Origin: Marsupella aquatica
Taxonomy: Eukaryota > Marchantiophyta
Assembly: GCA_973895155.1 (NCBI GenBank)
Contig: OZ316893.1
Span: forward strand, 18,042,001-18,106,000
Reading direction: 5' to 3'
DNA: 64,000 nt
Shown: one piece after another, positions 43,443-55,167 of the stretch
Position numbering within the stretch: the stretch's first letter is position 1
Layout: every line of letters starts with the position of its first letter
Made by a program: the position numbers and the translations under genes
The notes under the pieces: model-generated
Seen by the model: only the letters and a program-made list of their open reading frames with translations
What the model was told of the DNA's origin: nothing
Databases searched by the model: none

Positions 43443-43992
43443 TTGATTGGTGAGATATGGTGGTTGGGAAATTCACTGATTGCAAAGAGCATGGTTGAAG
43501 AGCCAGGTCAAATTGAAGGTGACAATGTCAACATCACAAGTTGTCGAAGTGAAAATTGCAGAAAACTCGTAATAGGAAAACTCAGCAAAACCAAACAAAT
43601 TCTAGCACCACATTTGTTCAACCAAACTGACTGATATTTTATGTGGAGATGGAAGGGAAGTAGACACACCTTTTGGTAAAGTATGAGAACCAACCAAAGT
43701 CTGGTTGGTGAGAGAAAAATCAGACAATACGATGGGTATGAAGTTGTCTATCTTTTGTTGCAAATCTGATTCCACACAATCAAGCACACGAATATTGTCG
43801 CAATCAATTGATTGGTGGAAAGATGGTGGTTGAATAGTTGTGATTGTGAAACACATGATGTAGAAAGTAGTAGAATGGAAGGGCATATCAAAGTGGAGTT
43901 AGGAATTCAAGTCGCAAGTCGCTAAAACTAAAAATCCCAAAATGATGAATTAGAGAAAATTAACGATGATAGATATTTTTAGTGCCACATTT
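43443..43992 (+). repeat. Diverged ~390-bp tandem repeat, interrupted by the LINE
   Basis: The sequence around 43592 (CACCACATTTGTTCAACC...) recurs about 389 bases later at 43981, and continues after the LINE from 52300 (GCCACATTTGCTTCACC...). Unit 1 therefore shows the uninterrupted state of the LINE target. The right half runs to about 52650. Confidence 0.7.
43962..43992 (+). repeat. Left target-site duplication of the LINE
   Basis: Thirty-one bases starting AACGATGATAGATATTTT and ending AGTGCCACATTT are repeated at 52300-52330 with one mismatch (T/C at the 19th base). Confidence 0.85.
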
Positions 43993-44243
43993 TTGGTAGC
44001 ACTAGGCGCTGCTGAAATCATGTGAATTACCTTGGCCTATATGTGTTCATTTTGACACAATAAATATCCCTGACACCCGCACTTACCGGGGCAAAAAGGA
44101 CAAACTCTACATTTATGATTTCAATGGACACAATTCTATGTCGTATTCAAACGACTTTTATAACGGTCAGTCGTCTTCACGCATTAGTATAAGCATTCCA
44201 TTTGGGAGGAATTCGCTTTGTTGATTCCTTCATTTTCTCCACA

Positions 44244-44897
44244 ATGTCTTGCTCAATTGTAATTACACGTGCTTGTACTGGAGACGTCGTCAAGATCCCC
44301 GTGCAAGTTTTTGATGCTTACAAGCAAGTTATTGAAACCTACCTTTGCAGGAGATTTGATTTGAGGATGAATGATATTGAGTCCATTGTTCCGCAGGAAT
44401 CGACTAGTGGAGAACTTCAACGGGCTGCGGCATTCGATGTAGATGAGGGAGTACGCTTTTGGCATATGAATGTCAGGCTTAGTTACACGCTTAATGTCAG
44501 ACGTGTCGCTCCGGAACCAGCAATTGGGAACATTCCTGTTGTTCTTGTTGACATATCTGACAGTGAAGATGGTGATGTTGCACCCACTCCTCCATCGTAG
44601 TACAAAGTTCCGGTTCCCGCTTTTGTTAAGGATGAGCCGGTGGCTACCTCCGGAGTTGGTCATAAAGTCTACCGGAGGAGTGCAATGGACGCCTTACTCA
44701 AGGCCACGGGACATAGTGAACTGTCAAGATTTATCTCAGCAGGGGACTTCCAGCATGAGCAAGTTCCTTGTTTGCCAGACAAGTACCACGGAAATGTTGT
44801 ATTTGAACTGCCTCCCATTGAGGGAACGCTCTCCAAGGGATCTAGACTTTGTGACATGGACCGTGCCAAAGATTGTTACATTTTGTCCCACAACTGA
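44244..44897 (+). pseudogene. Additional ORF at the 5' end of the LINE
   Basis: The frame runs from ATG 44244 to TGA 44895-44897 (about 217 codons), broken by one TAG at 44598-44600, where CAG-to-TAG is likely. The peptide has a folded-looking N-terminal half (ACTGDVVKIPVQVFDAY, DVDEGVRFWHMNVRLSY), an acidic VDISDSEDGD patch and a second half with GDFQHEQVPCLPDKYHG. It is not recognised. It has the same sense as the LINE and lies about 900 bases before ORF1, within the segment enclosed by the target-site duplication. It may be a captured host sequence, a 5' transduction or a lineage-specific LINE ORF. TA-rich promoter elements are not obvious. Confidence 0.45.
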
Positions 44898-45808
44898 TGA
44901 AGTGGGGCTGAGAGAACTGGGAGAACTGACAGAGCTGTGAGAACTAGGGTTTGGGGTTTTTGGTGTTCCGGAGGGTGAGGCGTTCGATCTTTGTGTATTG
45001 TGTTATGTTTGTGATGATTATCGTGATAATGGCAAGGATTACTTCGGATTAAGACGACTTTGAATGGATTTGACCATCAGGATGATGATCCACGGACAAG
45101 CTATCTAAACTTTGCTTACTCTGACGCACGACGGAAGCTGACGCTGTAGATTCAAGCTTTTTCCCAAGGATTCTAACATCTGAATGACGGGAATGCATCT
45201 GGGAGCAGACAAGAAGTCCGACCGTGCTCGTGCTGTGGGCTGTTTCTCTGGGTAGGGTGAAATTGCGTCACAGTTGGAAGGAGCCGCGGGGCTAATCTCT
45301 CTGGCCTTTATGCTGAAAGCGCTTTCAACTTTACTGGCGTTCAAACAACGTTACGACATCTTTGATTGGGTAGTGCGGACACTGCCACTGGTGTACTGCA
45401 TTGCATGCGATCACTAGTACTGGTTTATGTTGCATATTCCCTGAGGCGCTGCTCTTGCGGCTTCTCACTTTCTGCCTCCAATTCCTGGGGTGACTCTACC
45501 ATCCCTACGGCTCACTCGGTGATTCTTGCAAAATTGGCTTGCTGGTGACTCCCTAGACCTCCTTTGGGGATCTCGGTGCTGGTCTCGTGCTGGTGGACAT
45601 TCTCCTTTCTGGTGACCAGGATTCCAGGTGAGATACTGTCCACATCCTGCGGTATTAATTTAGGTCTCCCTTTCACAAAGTTCATGCATTGGTGACTGGG
45701 AATCGCCTGCTTCGTCTTTGAGGTGCGTGCTCACTGTATCCCAGGTGCTGGACTGGTGCCCCCTGCCATTTACCTTTCTTCGATTTTGTCTCGATCAACT
45801 TGATATCT
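44898..45808 (+). other. LINE 5' untranslated region
   Basis: No convincing frame is present. GC content is intermediate, and there are several CTGGTGACT-type short repeats (about 45370-45720). It precedes ORF1. Confidence 0.5.
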
Positions 45809-47752
45809 ATGTCGATATATCGGAGGAACACTTCGGGACACGGAGGACGCGGGGCTCTCATGGCGGGACCTGCCTTTCTACGCGACGGGGCTGCACAGAG
45901 GGATGCGGCACGGAGGGATGTGGAAGGAGGTGCTGGCCATTGGCATCATGTGGATACTGGTGGCCCTCGTGAGCGCGAGTTTTTTGCTCCTAGCAGGGGT
46001 GGTTATGTCAGCAATTTTTCGGGACAGGATGCCCGATCCGATTTGATAAGAAACCAATGTCCACTTGATAGGGAGGCAATCACTGCTCTTCCCTCTGATC
46101 AACCATTGCAGAGTTGGTTCGGTTTGAAACCTTCTGGTGATAATGTTGATGGATTCGGAAGATGGGAAGCTCATCGTGCCCTTGACACTATTTCTATGGA
46201 TGTTTTGGAAGGCCGTGAGCAGCCCTCCTACAGTGAAACCTTTCAAGATGACATTGGTGAACGATCTGGTAGGGAAGACATGAATGTGGACGGAGTGTCT
46301 GAGCAGGATCGCAGTGATCGCAGCCATTTTCACTCAGCTGGTCCTCCAACTTTGGGTGCAACGGGAGAGGGCGTGCAATCCTCAGTTGAGGCAAGGGCGG
46401 AGGAAGCTGAGGCTTGCATTCCACTTTTAAGAAGGATCTCAGATCTCACAATACAAAATTGGCCCTCCCAGCTTCACACTACAATTACTTGGTCCCTTGA
46501 AGAGGCGGCTGAGACTGTTCGGGGGCTATTCAACTGCTCAATGATGTGTTATTTCACTGATCGTGCACCTATGCTTCCGACGTTTAAATTCTGGGTGGAG
46601 AAGACTTTTGTTAACGAAAGGAAGTGGCCAGTAACACAAGTGAAATTCGTGGGGAAGAGCTTCTACATGGTGGCCTTCAAAAATCCTGAGCACCGGGACC
46701 TGGCTTTGGCAGAGGCACCCTGGTTTCTGGAACGGAAGTATGTTTTTACCTTCCCCTGGGACCCGTCCTTTGATATCATGAATGAGTCCTACACTCTCTT
46801 ACCTGTTTGGATTGAAATCCCTTTTCGCGCACTGCTATTGGAACCCTGTCGTCGGAAGCTGGCTGCTTCTCTGGGAGATATTTTGCATTATATTCAGGGC
46901 GATGATTTAAGCTCCTACCCCCATGATCGTGTTTGTATACTCTCGGACACTCAGCGGGAGGTCCCGCGCAGTGTTGAAGTCCAAATTCAGGCTGATCTCT
47001 CCATCTGGCAACCAGTCATTTTCAAAAATATACCCTTCCACTGTTTTATCTGTAATCGCAAAGGCCACTTGGCCAGGGATTGTCGATCACACGAGGAGCA
47101 GGCACAGGAGGCCCCCCTGGCCGCTCCTCCTCTTAATACTGATCAGGGTGAGGTTATCCCTGTGGAAATTGTTACTGCTGTTGACATACCTGCCCCTCTT
47201 GAGTCTGAAACCATGGCGGCTCCTTCTCCTCTCGAGGGCATCCTCGGAACTACGACTACTGCTGAGCATGATCCTGGAGGGAGCTCTTTATTTGGCATTG
47301 CACCGGTGCTGGCTATTGATTCCTGGCCAGTTGTGATTGCATCGGCGGTGGATGAATCTGCTGAATTGGGTCCCCAAAACCCTCTGGTTAACTCTGTTTC
47401 TATGGAGAACGAGGTTCCTAGGATTTTTCAAGATCTACAGGCTATGAATGACGAGCCTAAGCTTCTGTTGGCAGCACCTGAGATTACTTTGATGCCGTCT
47501 AGGGAACTTGAACCCCCTTTGGCACCTTTGCCTGCCGAAGGAACTCAACTGGTTGCTATTGGGGAGGGATCTGAGGAAATGGTGGACGACCCCTCTAGCT
47601 CTGAAATACCTTATGATATGGAGCTATCCGAATATGAGGGATTTATATCCCGCTCTGCTCAAAAGAAACACCGAGCTCGTAAACTGGCACGCAGATCCCC
47701 ACCTGAAGAGAAAAGGAAGGATAAAGGCAAAAAGAAAGCCAAGAATCAATGA
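45809..47752 (+). CDS. LINE ORF1: DUF4283-like domain and CCHC zinc knuckle
   Basis: The first ATG in the frame is at 45809; the ORF is about 647 codons and intact. The N-terminal 200 residues are poorly ordered. Residues about 220-400 carry the DUF4283-like fold of plant LINE/L1 ORF1 proteins (TITWSLEEAAETVRGLF, VAFKNPEHRDLALAEAPWF, LPVWIEIPFRALLLEP). A knuckle CFICNRKGHLARDC (C-x2-C-x4-H-x4-C) follows at about residue 413. The C-terminal part is acidic and ends in a Lys-rich tail (KRKDKGKKKAKN). ORF1 proteins of this type bind LINE RNA. Confidence 0.85.
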   Translation: MSIYRRNTSGHGGRGALMAGPAFLRDGAAQRDAARRDVEGGAGHWHHVDTGGPREREFFAPSRGGYVSNFSGQDARSDLIRNQCPLDREAITALPSDQPLQSWFGLKPSGDNVDGFGRWEAHRALDTISMDVLEGREQPSYSETFQDDIGERSGREDMNVDGVSEQDRSDRSHFHSAGPPTLGATGEGVQSSVEARAEEAEACIPLLRRISDLTIQNWPSQLHTTITWSLEEAAETVRGLFNCSMMCYFTDRAPMLPTFKFWVEKTFVNERKWPVTQVKFVGKSFYMVAFKNPEHRDLALAEAPWFLERKYVFTFPWDPSFDIMNESYTLLPVWIEIPFRALLLEPCRRKLAASLGDILHYIQGDDLSSYPHDRVCILSDTQREVPRSVEVQIQADLSIWQPVIFKNIPFHCFICNRKGHLARDCRSHEEQAQEAPLAAPPLNTDQGEVIPVEIVTAVDIPAPLESETMAAPSPLEGILGTTTTAEHDPGGSSLFGIAPVLAIDSWPVVIASAVDESAELGPQNPLVNSVSMENEVPRIFQDLQAMNDEPKLLLAAPEITLMPSRELEPPLAPLPAEGTQLVAIGEGSEEMVDDPSSSEIPYDMELSEYEGFISRSAQKKHRARKLARRSPPEEKRKDKGKKKAKNQ

Positions 47753-48042
47753 TCCTTACTTTTCTCCCCTGATTCTACTGTGCAGGATGCTGAGGGCTGG
47801 GTGACTCCAGGACGGAAGCTAACTCGGGAGCAAAATCGCTCCAGCGCTGCGCTCTCTGTCCCTGTGGTGGAGGTGCAGCCTATTGCTAAACGGGATCCCC
47901 CGCCTATCCTTACGGGTGGTGCGGTGGGGGTGGTTGGTGGGAATGCTGCCCCCTCTGACCTGCTGAATATTGAGGCGTAATTTTGTCTATTTGTTGCTTC
48001 TCCTGAAGCTGCTTTGCTGGCCCCCTGGAGAAGTGGAGTGAT

Positions 48043-49023
48043 ATGACACTCCTCAATTTTGCATCGTGGAATGTCTGCGGCTTATGTAATCCGGATAGAA
48101 AGCATGTGGTGTTGAAATGGGCTTCTTCAATCCGACCTCCGCTCGACGCCCTGGCTTTGCAGGAAGTAAAGGCTGATGAATTTCGATTGGATAATGCATT
48201 GAAGACCATCCTACCCGATTATCAGCATTTTTACTCGGCCCCCGTTGACGGCAGGGGAGGCACAGCTATTTTACTGCACCCATCACTTAAGGTATTGTCA
48301 TCAGGTACGCTGGACCTAGGCAGAGCGGTTTGGGCCCAGCTAGAACACGCCGAGGGAACCTTTGGGCTGATCAGTGTGTACGCGCCCAACTCTCCAGGAG
48401 AACGAGCAATTCTCTGGAATGATTTGAAAAACGAATTACCTCAGGGTCGATGGGTGTTCACTGGAGATTTTAACATGACTGAGCTCCGATGTGATTCCAC
48501 TGGCTTGACCCCGTTGATCCGCGGGAGGGAATTGGAATTCTGGAGGTTTCTAAAGGTTCGACTTGACCTGCAAGACGCACTCTCTATTCTTGGTCAGGTA
48601 TCGGGATCCAGGTTTACCTGGCGCCGGATTCGTAACGGCGTGTTGACTCAATCCCGCCTTGATAGGTTCTATTTCAGTGAGAAAGGCCAGTGGACGGAGG
48701 AACTGGTGGAACTCAAACATGATGGCACATCGGCACTATCGGACCATGACCCTGTGCTGATCTCTTTCCGCATTGCCCCCTTGCTCACGTTTGCTTCTGA
48801 TCAACGATGCACTTCTTACTTCAAAGCTAACCCTGCTGTGGTGAGGAACTCTACAAACTTGGGACTTCTGGAGGCTGCCTGGATTGGAGATGCCGCTCCC
48901 CTTGCTGAACCTCATCTGCGCTTTTCTTTGGCATATCAGCGTCTCCGCCAATGCTACATGACGCTACAATCTTCACCACTGCCCAAGGCTGCAGAGGCTG
49001 CACTACTGCGTGACAAACTTTGA
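48043..49023 (+). pseudogene. LINE ORF2 part 1: APE-type endonuclease
   Basis: The start is ATG 48043. Catalytic signatures of the exonuclease-endonuclease-phosphatase fold are all present: FASWNVCGL (Asn), ALQEVKAD (Glu), LISVYAPNS (Tyr), TGDFNMTE (Asp/Asn), SRLDRFY, and ALSDHDPVLI (Asp/His). It ends at TGA 49021-49023; RT continues in the same frame 18 bases later, so a single substitution (probably CGA to TGA) splits ORF2. Confidence 0.9.
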
Positions 49024-49041
49024 CTTCTAAAGGTAACCATT

Positions 49042-50280
49042 ATGGAGGACTACTCCACTGACAGTATCACAAAGTTTATGGATACTGAAGATAATGTACG
49101 TTCAATGGAACTTGAAGATGCTCACCACTGTCGCCGGCTATCTAGGATTAAATGGTTGGGCCAAGGCGACGAACCCTCTAAGTTCTATTTCTCCACTATT
49201 AAGGCCAAACGGCTTAGAGAAAAGATGGAATATCTTGTGGTTGATGATGGCACGGAATTAAGGGAGGAGCGACTCATTGTTGGAGAGGTACAATGTTTTT
49301 GTGCGGAGCTGTACTCACCGCCATTACTGGAAGGAGAAGAATTGAGGAAGCGGAGAACAACACGCAGGACTCTGAGTAGGAACGCACATTTTGCCCCTAC
49401 TGCGGCTGAGGTTAGAATGCTTGAAGAGCTGCCTTCTATACGTGAATTGCACGACACTTTGTTACTTCTTCCCAGTGACAAAGCTCCTGGTATTGATGGC
49501 ATGACTGCGGAGACCTTCAGGGCTTGCTGGGAATTCATGAAGACTGACTTTCATGACATGATCTGTGATTTCTGGAGGACAGGACATCTAGCTTTCAACA
49601 TCAAAGATGGGGTTATTCGTTTTATTCCTAAGAAAACTGATAAGCGAAGACTGGGGGACTGGAGAGCATTAACCATGTTAACTATTGTGTACAAGCTCTT
49701 GGCTAAGCTGCTAGCCCTTTGTCTAAAAATGTTACTACCTAAGCTGATCTGTCCACAACAGACAGGCTTTATCCCTGGGCGGCACATTCTGGAAAATATC
49801 TCTCTCACCTGGCTGGTTAAAGACTGGATTAACTTCACTAGGACCCCGGCTCTTTTCTTGAAACTGGATTTTGAGAAGGCCTTTGACAGAGTGGATCACT
49901 CTTACATATGGGAAACTATGAACCTGTTAGGCCTCGGCTCACATTTTATTTTTCTAGTAAAGTCTCTGATCAGCAATGCCTGCTCTAAGGCTCTCGGCAA
50001 TGGCATCTGGACTGAGGATGTGAAGATGTCCAGGGGTGTGAGACAAGGCTGCCCTCTCTCACCTCTTCTCTTTGTCATATCTACACAGCCCTTGATGGAT
50101 TTTCTTACAGCGGAGATTAATGCTGGTAGATTACAGGGTTTGCAGATCTCCAGTTCTCTACACATATGTTTTAGACTTTTTGCGGATGACTTAGGGTTGT
50201 TCATCCCGGCCTCAGCAGCCGCTTTGAGCAAGCCAGGAGTGCTCTCACTTGCTACGAAGATGCCACAGGTGCTAAATTGA
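49042..50280 (+). pseudogene. LINE ORF2 part 2: reverse transcriptase
   Basis: RT motifs in order: DKAPGIDGMTAETF, RFIPKKTDKR, LKLDFEKAFDRVDH, MSRGVRQGCPLSPLLF and RLFADDLGLF (catalytic ADD). It is in frame with the endonuclease part. The frame is lost near 50222-50228, and the last 18 codons are spurious. Coding continues in the 50277-51965 frame. Confidence 0.9.
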
Positions 50281-51965
50281 ACTTAAACAAGTCAGTTGTT
50301 ATTCCCCTTGCTGTGGAGGTGATCCCGAGCTGGCTTCTAGCTACTGGATGTCTGATTAGTGAAAGAGGAGTGGTACAGAAATATTTGGGTGCTCCCTTTG
50401 GCTTGGATCTTACTGAAGCACAGTTGCATGACTTTTGCCTTGACCGGATTGGAGCCAGACTCTCATCTTGGTGTACCCATTTTCTATCTTTCACTGAAAG
50501 GGTGCTGTTGATCAAACATGTTTTACTTGCCATTCCTGTATATCACATGATGTTTCTGCGATCCTTTGCTTCTCTGGCAAAGAAGCTGATTGCACTCAGT
50601 AGTGTTTTTCTTTGGGGGATTAACAAACAGGGGGGGAAGCGAATTCCACTGGTGGCCTGGGCGAAGCTGGCACGACCTAAGGTGGATGGTGGCCTGGGAT
50701 TGAAGGACTTTCGTAGTCATTCTGATGCTCTACTAAGTAAATGGTTTACTGGGGCGCTTGATAGACCGGAATCAGAATGGGCCAGGATGTATGCGGAGAA
50801 TCTAAAGCTAACTAAGTGGCGCAACTATAAGACGGTATGCAGGAACAACTACTCGATGAAGGATAAGGTCCTGCTCAGTACTCCTCGCTCATTTGGGAAG
50901 CTCTGTTATACTGGCCAGCTTTGGTGTGCTTGGACCTTGATTCGGGAGAACCTGGTCCTTTGTCTTGGCACTGCGGCCATCCCCGGACACTGGGGGATTG
51001 AAGATGTTTTGCGCTGTCTATTGGATTTTTACACTCTCCCTGAGGCCAACATTTTGGGTGTAGTTAAGATCTGTGGAAGGCTGGGTGTCAGGAAAGTCAA
51101 CAATTTGTGGTTTGCTCTGAATAATCAATGGATGGATATGAATGAGAAGATGCTCAGACTGAGGGGTCTACCGGAAGACGATAGGAGATTTTGTCTATCC
51201 TTTATTGCCACTCTTCACAGATCTATCTGCAGAGAAACAACTGGGGACTCAGGAGCAAGACTATGGAGATGGATCGATAAGGACAGTGTGCCCCTGACTA
51301 AATTTGGGCTTCCCAATCTCAGGGTGTTTGAGTTGCTAAGACCCAAGGGATCTGATTTCTGCAGGCTTAACAGGATCTGGAATGTGAACTTGCTTGAGAT
51401 TGAATGGTGTAAGGTCTGGCAGGTTATATGGACTGCAGATCTATCCACTCGTGCCCGAACCTTCTTATGGCGCATCCTTGCCCAGGGTTTATTTTCTGGC
51501 TCCAAAGCTCTGAGGATTGGGAAGTCTGATGGGGTATGTACACTCTGCTCCGGTGTGGTGGAGACTATCCCGCACATTTTCTTTGACTGCCGCCATGCAG
51601 GGGCTTGCTGGCTGGTAATGCAGGGCTGGCTGAATGGGAGATTATTTAACCGGGCCCTTGGGTTGGTGCATCTCCTGTTGTCGATGCAGGGGAAGACCCC
51701 TCTGCATACGTTACAGGTTTTCTTGATGTACCAAACTTTGTGGTCCCTGTGGCTTGCCAGGAATGGCCAGACGTTTGATCGGACCAGACACCGCGTTTTT
51801 GATCAGATTAATATCTGCACGGAGACTATTGATCACCTGTTGGCTGTGGCTGCTTCATCTTGCTCTGGCCGTAAGATTGGGCGGCTTTCCCAGGCTAGGA
51901 CTATGGTGGAGGCAGAGCAACGTAGGCTACTTAGGGGTAGGGTACAGAAACTAACATCCCAATGA
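50225..51965 (+). pseudogene. LINE ORF2 part 3: RT thumb, C-terminal domain and zf-RVT
   Basis: After a one-base frame change the coding resumes (FEQARSALTCYEDATG) and runs open to a stop at 51965. It includes QKYLGAPFGLDL, LSFTERVLLIKHVL and LARPKVDGGLGLKDF. A zf-RVT domain has TADLSTRARTFLWRILAQGL and the zinc ligands CTLCSGVVETIPHIFFDC. No RNase H domain follows. Length and order match plant L1-clade elements. Confidence 0.88.
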
Positions 51966-52299
51966 CCAGTGAATCTGACAGGATCATGACGGTGAATGAT
52001 CTTCACCTAATGTAGGGACCCATTTAGATACTTTGATGCTCTGTTGTTCATATGATGATTTAATCATATGCTGATTTGGCTGAACACTGTAGCATGGAGT
52101 ATTAAGATTATTGCTTAGCTCCTGAATTGGCTCGGGATTGGTCTTGTGGTGTTGTTCCCCTCTAGTATGCAAGGTGCATCTGTTGTTGTCCTTTTTGGCC
52201 TTGTGGCCCTTTTGCCTTGGGCCTGCTGGTTCCCTCATCCGTGGGGTTCACGCGGAATAAAGATGAAATTAAAACAAAAAACAAAAAAAAACAAAAAAA
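51966..52299 (+). other. LINE 3' UTR and A-rich tail
   Basis: The 300-base 3' UTR ends GGGGTTCACGCGGAATAAAG, containing an AATAAA signal at about 52256-52261. A tail of CAAAAAAAA repeats follows to 52299. The GTGGGGTT element is shared with the older LINE stub at 40390. Confidence 0.75.
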
Positions 52300-52650
52300 A
52301 ACGATGATAGATATTTTCAGTGCCACATTTGCTTCACCAAATTGGCTGATTGTTTTTGTGGAGTTAGAAGGGAAGTAGACGCACCTTTTGGGAAAGTATG
52401 AGCACCAACCAAGGTCTGGTTGGTGAGAGAGAATTTGAACGGTGGAGGTAGGTCTGCAACTTCTAATTTTTCTTCGCGAATTTGATTCTATGATTTGAAG
52501 CACGTGGACTAAAGTTGAATGGAAATAGGAGATTGATTATGAGCTAGTAAGAGAGAAGAATACTCAACCCATAGTGAGAATTTGATTGGAGTGGCTGAAA
52601 ATATTTAAGTGTTAGGAGATAGATGCCTTGTTGCTTAGTGGAAACTCTAC
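52300..52650 (+). repeat. Right target-site duplication and continuation of the ~390-bp repeat
   Basis: 52300-52330 duplicates 43962-43992. The following sequence (GGGAAGTAGACGCACCTTTTGG..., CAACCAAGGTCTGGTTGGTGAGAGA) aligns to 43650-43730. It ends where repeat B copy 2 begins (52651). Confidence 0.75.
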
Positions 52651-54078
52651 TTTTTCCGTCAAGGCCCATTGATAGGCCAGATTCAGAGTGCCTTTGAAAA
52701 GATTCGTCGTGAGAAGAAAGTCCACACGAAGCTGGAGTACTGGAGCTACTACCGTGATCAATTGCCCAAGGAGGAGGGAGATTTTCTCATTGGAGCCCGA
52801 GACTCAATCATCTTTGGGGGAATTTGTTGTGAAGAGGAACCAGACTGGTCCCAAATTTTCTTTGATGACTTTTATGCGTTCTGGAACTACAGTAAGAAGT
52901 GGGACAAAGACTTCACAGTCTTGCCTTTGAAGGCCCCTACTGGGAACAACAAAGACCAATCAAAGGGGAAAGAGAAGCTCGATGAATCCATTGTTGATGT
53001 CAAAGTTTTGGAGAAGATGGCCCCATCTTATGAGATGGTCGGTCGGCGTGGTGGCTTTGTAAATCCGAGAGCAAAGCCTTTGCGAATGACAAAGCGTCTT
53101 GTGGATTATTTCTCGTGCCCAGGTCATACAATGTTGGATTTCTTCTCTGGAGGACAGACATTGAAAGCTTGTGTCATTCTTGGTCGGGATTGTTTTGTGT
53201 ATTCGGACACAGCTCAAGAGATGGAATTCACAGAAGCCTTTGCTCAGCTCCTTCATGACAACAAGCAGGTTTTATATGTGCCACCCAAGGAGCCGTTACC
53301 ATCTGAGGAAATTACTGTCGGTCCCCTCGTTGTAATAGAAGAGGCGGCCTTAGACATAGCTCCGGTGGAAGCCAGTGTTTATGAGGAAGTATTTGCGGAG
53401 AATTTAGAGCATCGCAAAATGGAGGGCCCAAAAGTCACAAGCTACATGGAAGAGGAGGGTGAAATACTGCCTGAATTTGGAAATGATGCTCGAGATGATC
53501 TCGACGTTCCAGGTGTTCCTTCATCGGGTGACCTTGGGGATGCACAACGTGAACAACAGTCTTCAACCTTGGATGTTGGCTGGGAATCCACCTTGCAGGA
53601 TGCAATTAGCCAACCAATTCCAAGCCCTCCTCAACTGGATGAGATTTTCTCTACTAAGAAAGCTAGTGGCTGCCATACTCCCCCTCAGGACAAGGCAGGT
53701 GCATCGTCCTCTCCCTTGGACCAAATGTTTTGCGCTTTAGAGAATAAGCTTGTTTTCACAGATTCTTCTACTGGAAGCCCCGTAATTCTTCCTTTTGTTA
53801 GGAAACCGGGGACTGAAATTGGTAGAACTGGTTACAAATAACTCAAAGCAAGTGCTACTCATTATGTTTGGACTGATGGACCGTCAAAAGGTCAACAAGT
53901 CAGTATAGAGCAGTCTGAGAAGATTATTCGATCTAGAAAGTATAGGAAGGATAAGTTCAAATTAGTGCCAGTTTGGTCTGAGCCAGCTCTTGTTGAGACC
54001 CTTCCCGGAGGGATAAATTTGGACATCCAAAACCAACTAGGAGATAACCTTCTAGATGAATTTGGGTCTTTCAGCACG
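52651..54078 (+). pseudogene. Methyltransferase-like ORF, repeat B copy 2 (5' truncated)
   Basis: About 98% identical by eye to 19911-21331. It begins abruptly at 52651 inside the codons of LIFFFRQG, so the first 165 or so residues of copy 1, including the motif IV position, are missing. The motif X and motif I segments (KPLRMTKRL, LDFFSGGQT) are kept. A TCA-to-TAA change ends the frame at 53839-53841; the remaining 78 codons are otherwise open to the final stop, TGA at 54079-54081. The truncation and the nonsense change make it a pseudogene. Confidence 0.8.
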
Positions 54079-55167
54079 TGAGGTTGAAACCCAAGTTAGT
54101 TTGAACAGTCCTGAAATTCAGCCGTCTAAATTATTATGTCTACCTTCACAGAAATAGGTGGGCCCTTACCAGTTGTGGAGTGCGTCGACAATAATCTCCA
54201 AAGATGTCCTGAGATTTCTTCAACTACTGACCTTCAAGCAACAATAGGTATGACGTTGACTGTTGTTCATTCACTTGTGATGCTCGAGATCGTCTCAAGC
54301 ATTCCTTTGTTTTATCTCTCACTGTGGTGCGTCCCATGGCTCCCCAAACCCAAGAAACCTCCCCGCACAAGCCGATTCCCGCAGGTTTCGTGCTTGGTCA
54401 AGGCCGTTTCCGCGGCTTAGCGGCATGGGATGCTGCTAACCTCCTTTCTACTACTACTATTAACATTTTACACACATATACTGGACAGATCCTTCATCGG
54501 GTCATGAGATACGCAGTCGGCCTAATCTAGGCCTTCAGCCGCTAAGACCTCTCTCAGCTCGACACATCCAACTCTCACTCCCTTGCTTACTTCCCTTCTA
54601 CTTGTTGATGTGGGCACTCTTCACACAAGTTAATGCGACACACAAATAGCAAAATGACTCATTCTGACTGAGTTATACCATGCACTTGCAATACAAACAG
54701 TACATCTCATACACAAGCTCTGCGAACTAAGCCGTGAGGCCAACTCTATTCAGTTCTTAGGTATGAGGAAACATGAATATACACAAGGGTCACTATATAA
54801 CTAACCGAGAGCTTCTCTTACTACTTGATCCCAGCCCTGCTGGTGCAACTAAAAACTTGCTAAAGAAGAGGCCCTGAACTCCCCGCAGCCCAGGTACTTA
54901 TCCTGGTTGTGGATCTGCCTGATTCCTTGCAGCGTAAGCCTAATCTACCTACTGTAATCTACCTAACTGTAATCTACCTATGTACAGCGAGGCAGGAGCA
55001 CAAGTGTCGTCCTCACCCGTGGATCCGAAATCCCACTAATCTAAGTGTCAGGGCCGTCTCCTGGTCCTGATCCTAAGTCTAAACTTGGAGATCAGCGCCC
55101 GCCCTGCCCACTCACGCCTCCTACCTCCATGTCCGCCCTCCCTAACAGGGACGGCGCCCTTACACCG
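54079..55167 (-). repeat. LTR-like segment of repeat B, copy 2
   Basis: Same as 21332-22486 but with a deletion of about 75 bp at 54535 that removes the TTCCGCCGCCGGAA core and neighbours. No gene. The CTCGAGAT-type palindrome is at 54282-54300. Confidence 0.5.

Larger units (their letters stand above)
43993..52299 (+). mobile_element. L1-type LINE, about 8.3 kb, apparently full length
   Basis: It is bounded by a 31-bp target-site duplication and ends in an A-rich tail (CAAAAAAAA repeats, about 52268-52299). It encodes ORF1 (DUF4283-like plus CCHC), then APE endonuclease, reverse transcriptase and a C-terminal zf-RVT. There is also an additional ORF in the first kilobase. It is inactive: a stop between endonuclease and RT (49021-49023) and a frame change near 50225. 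Confidence 0.85.
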
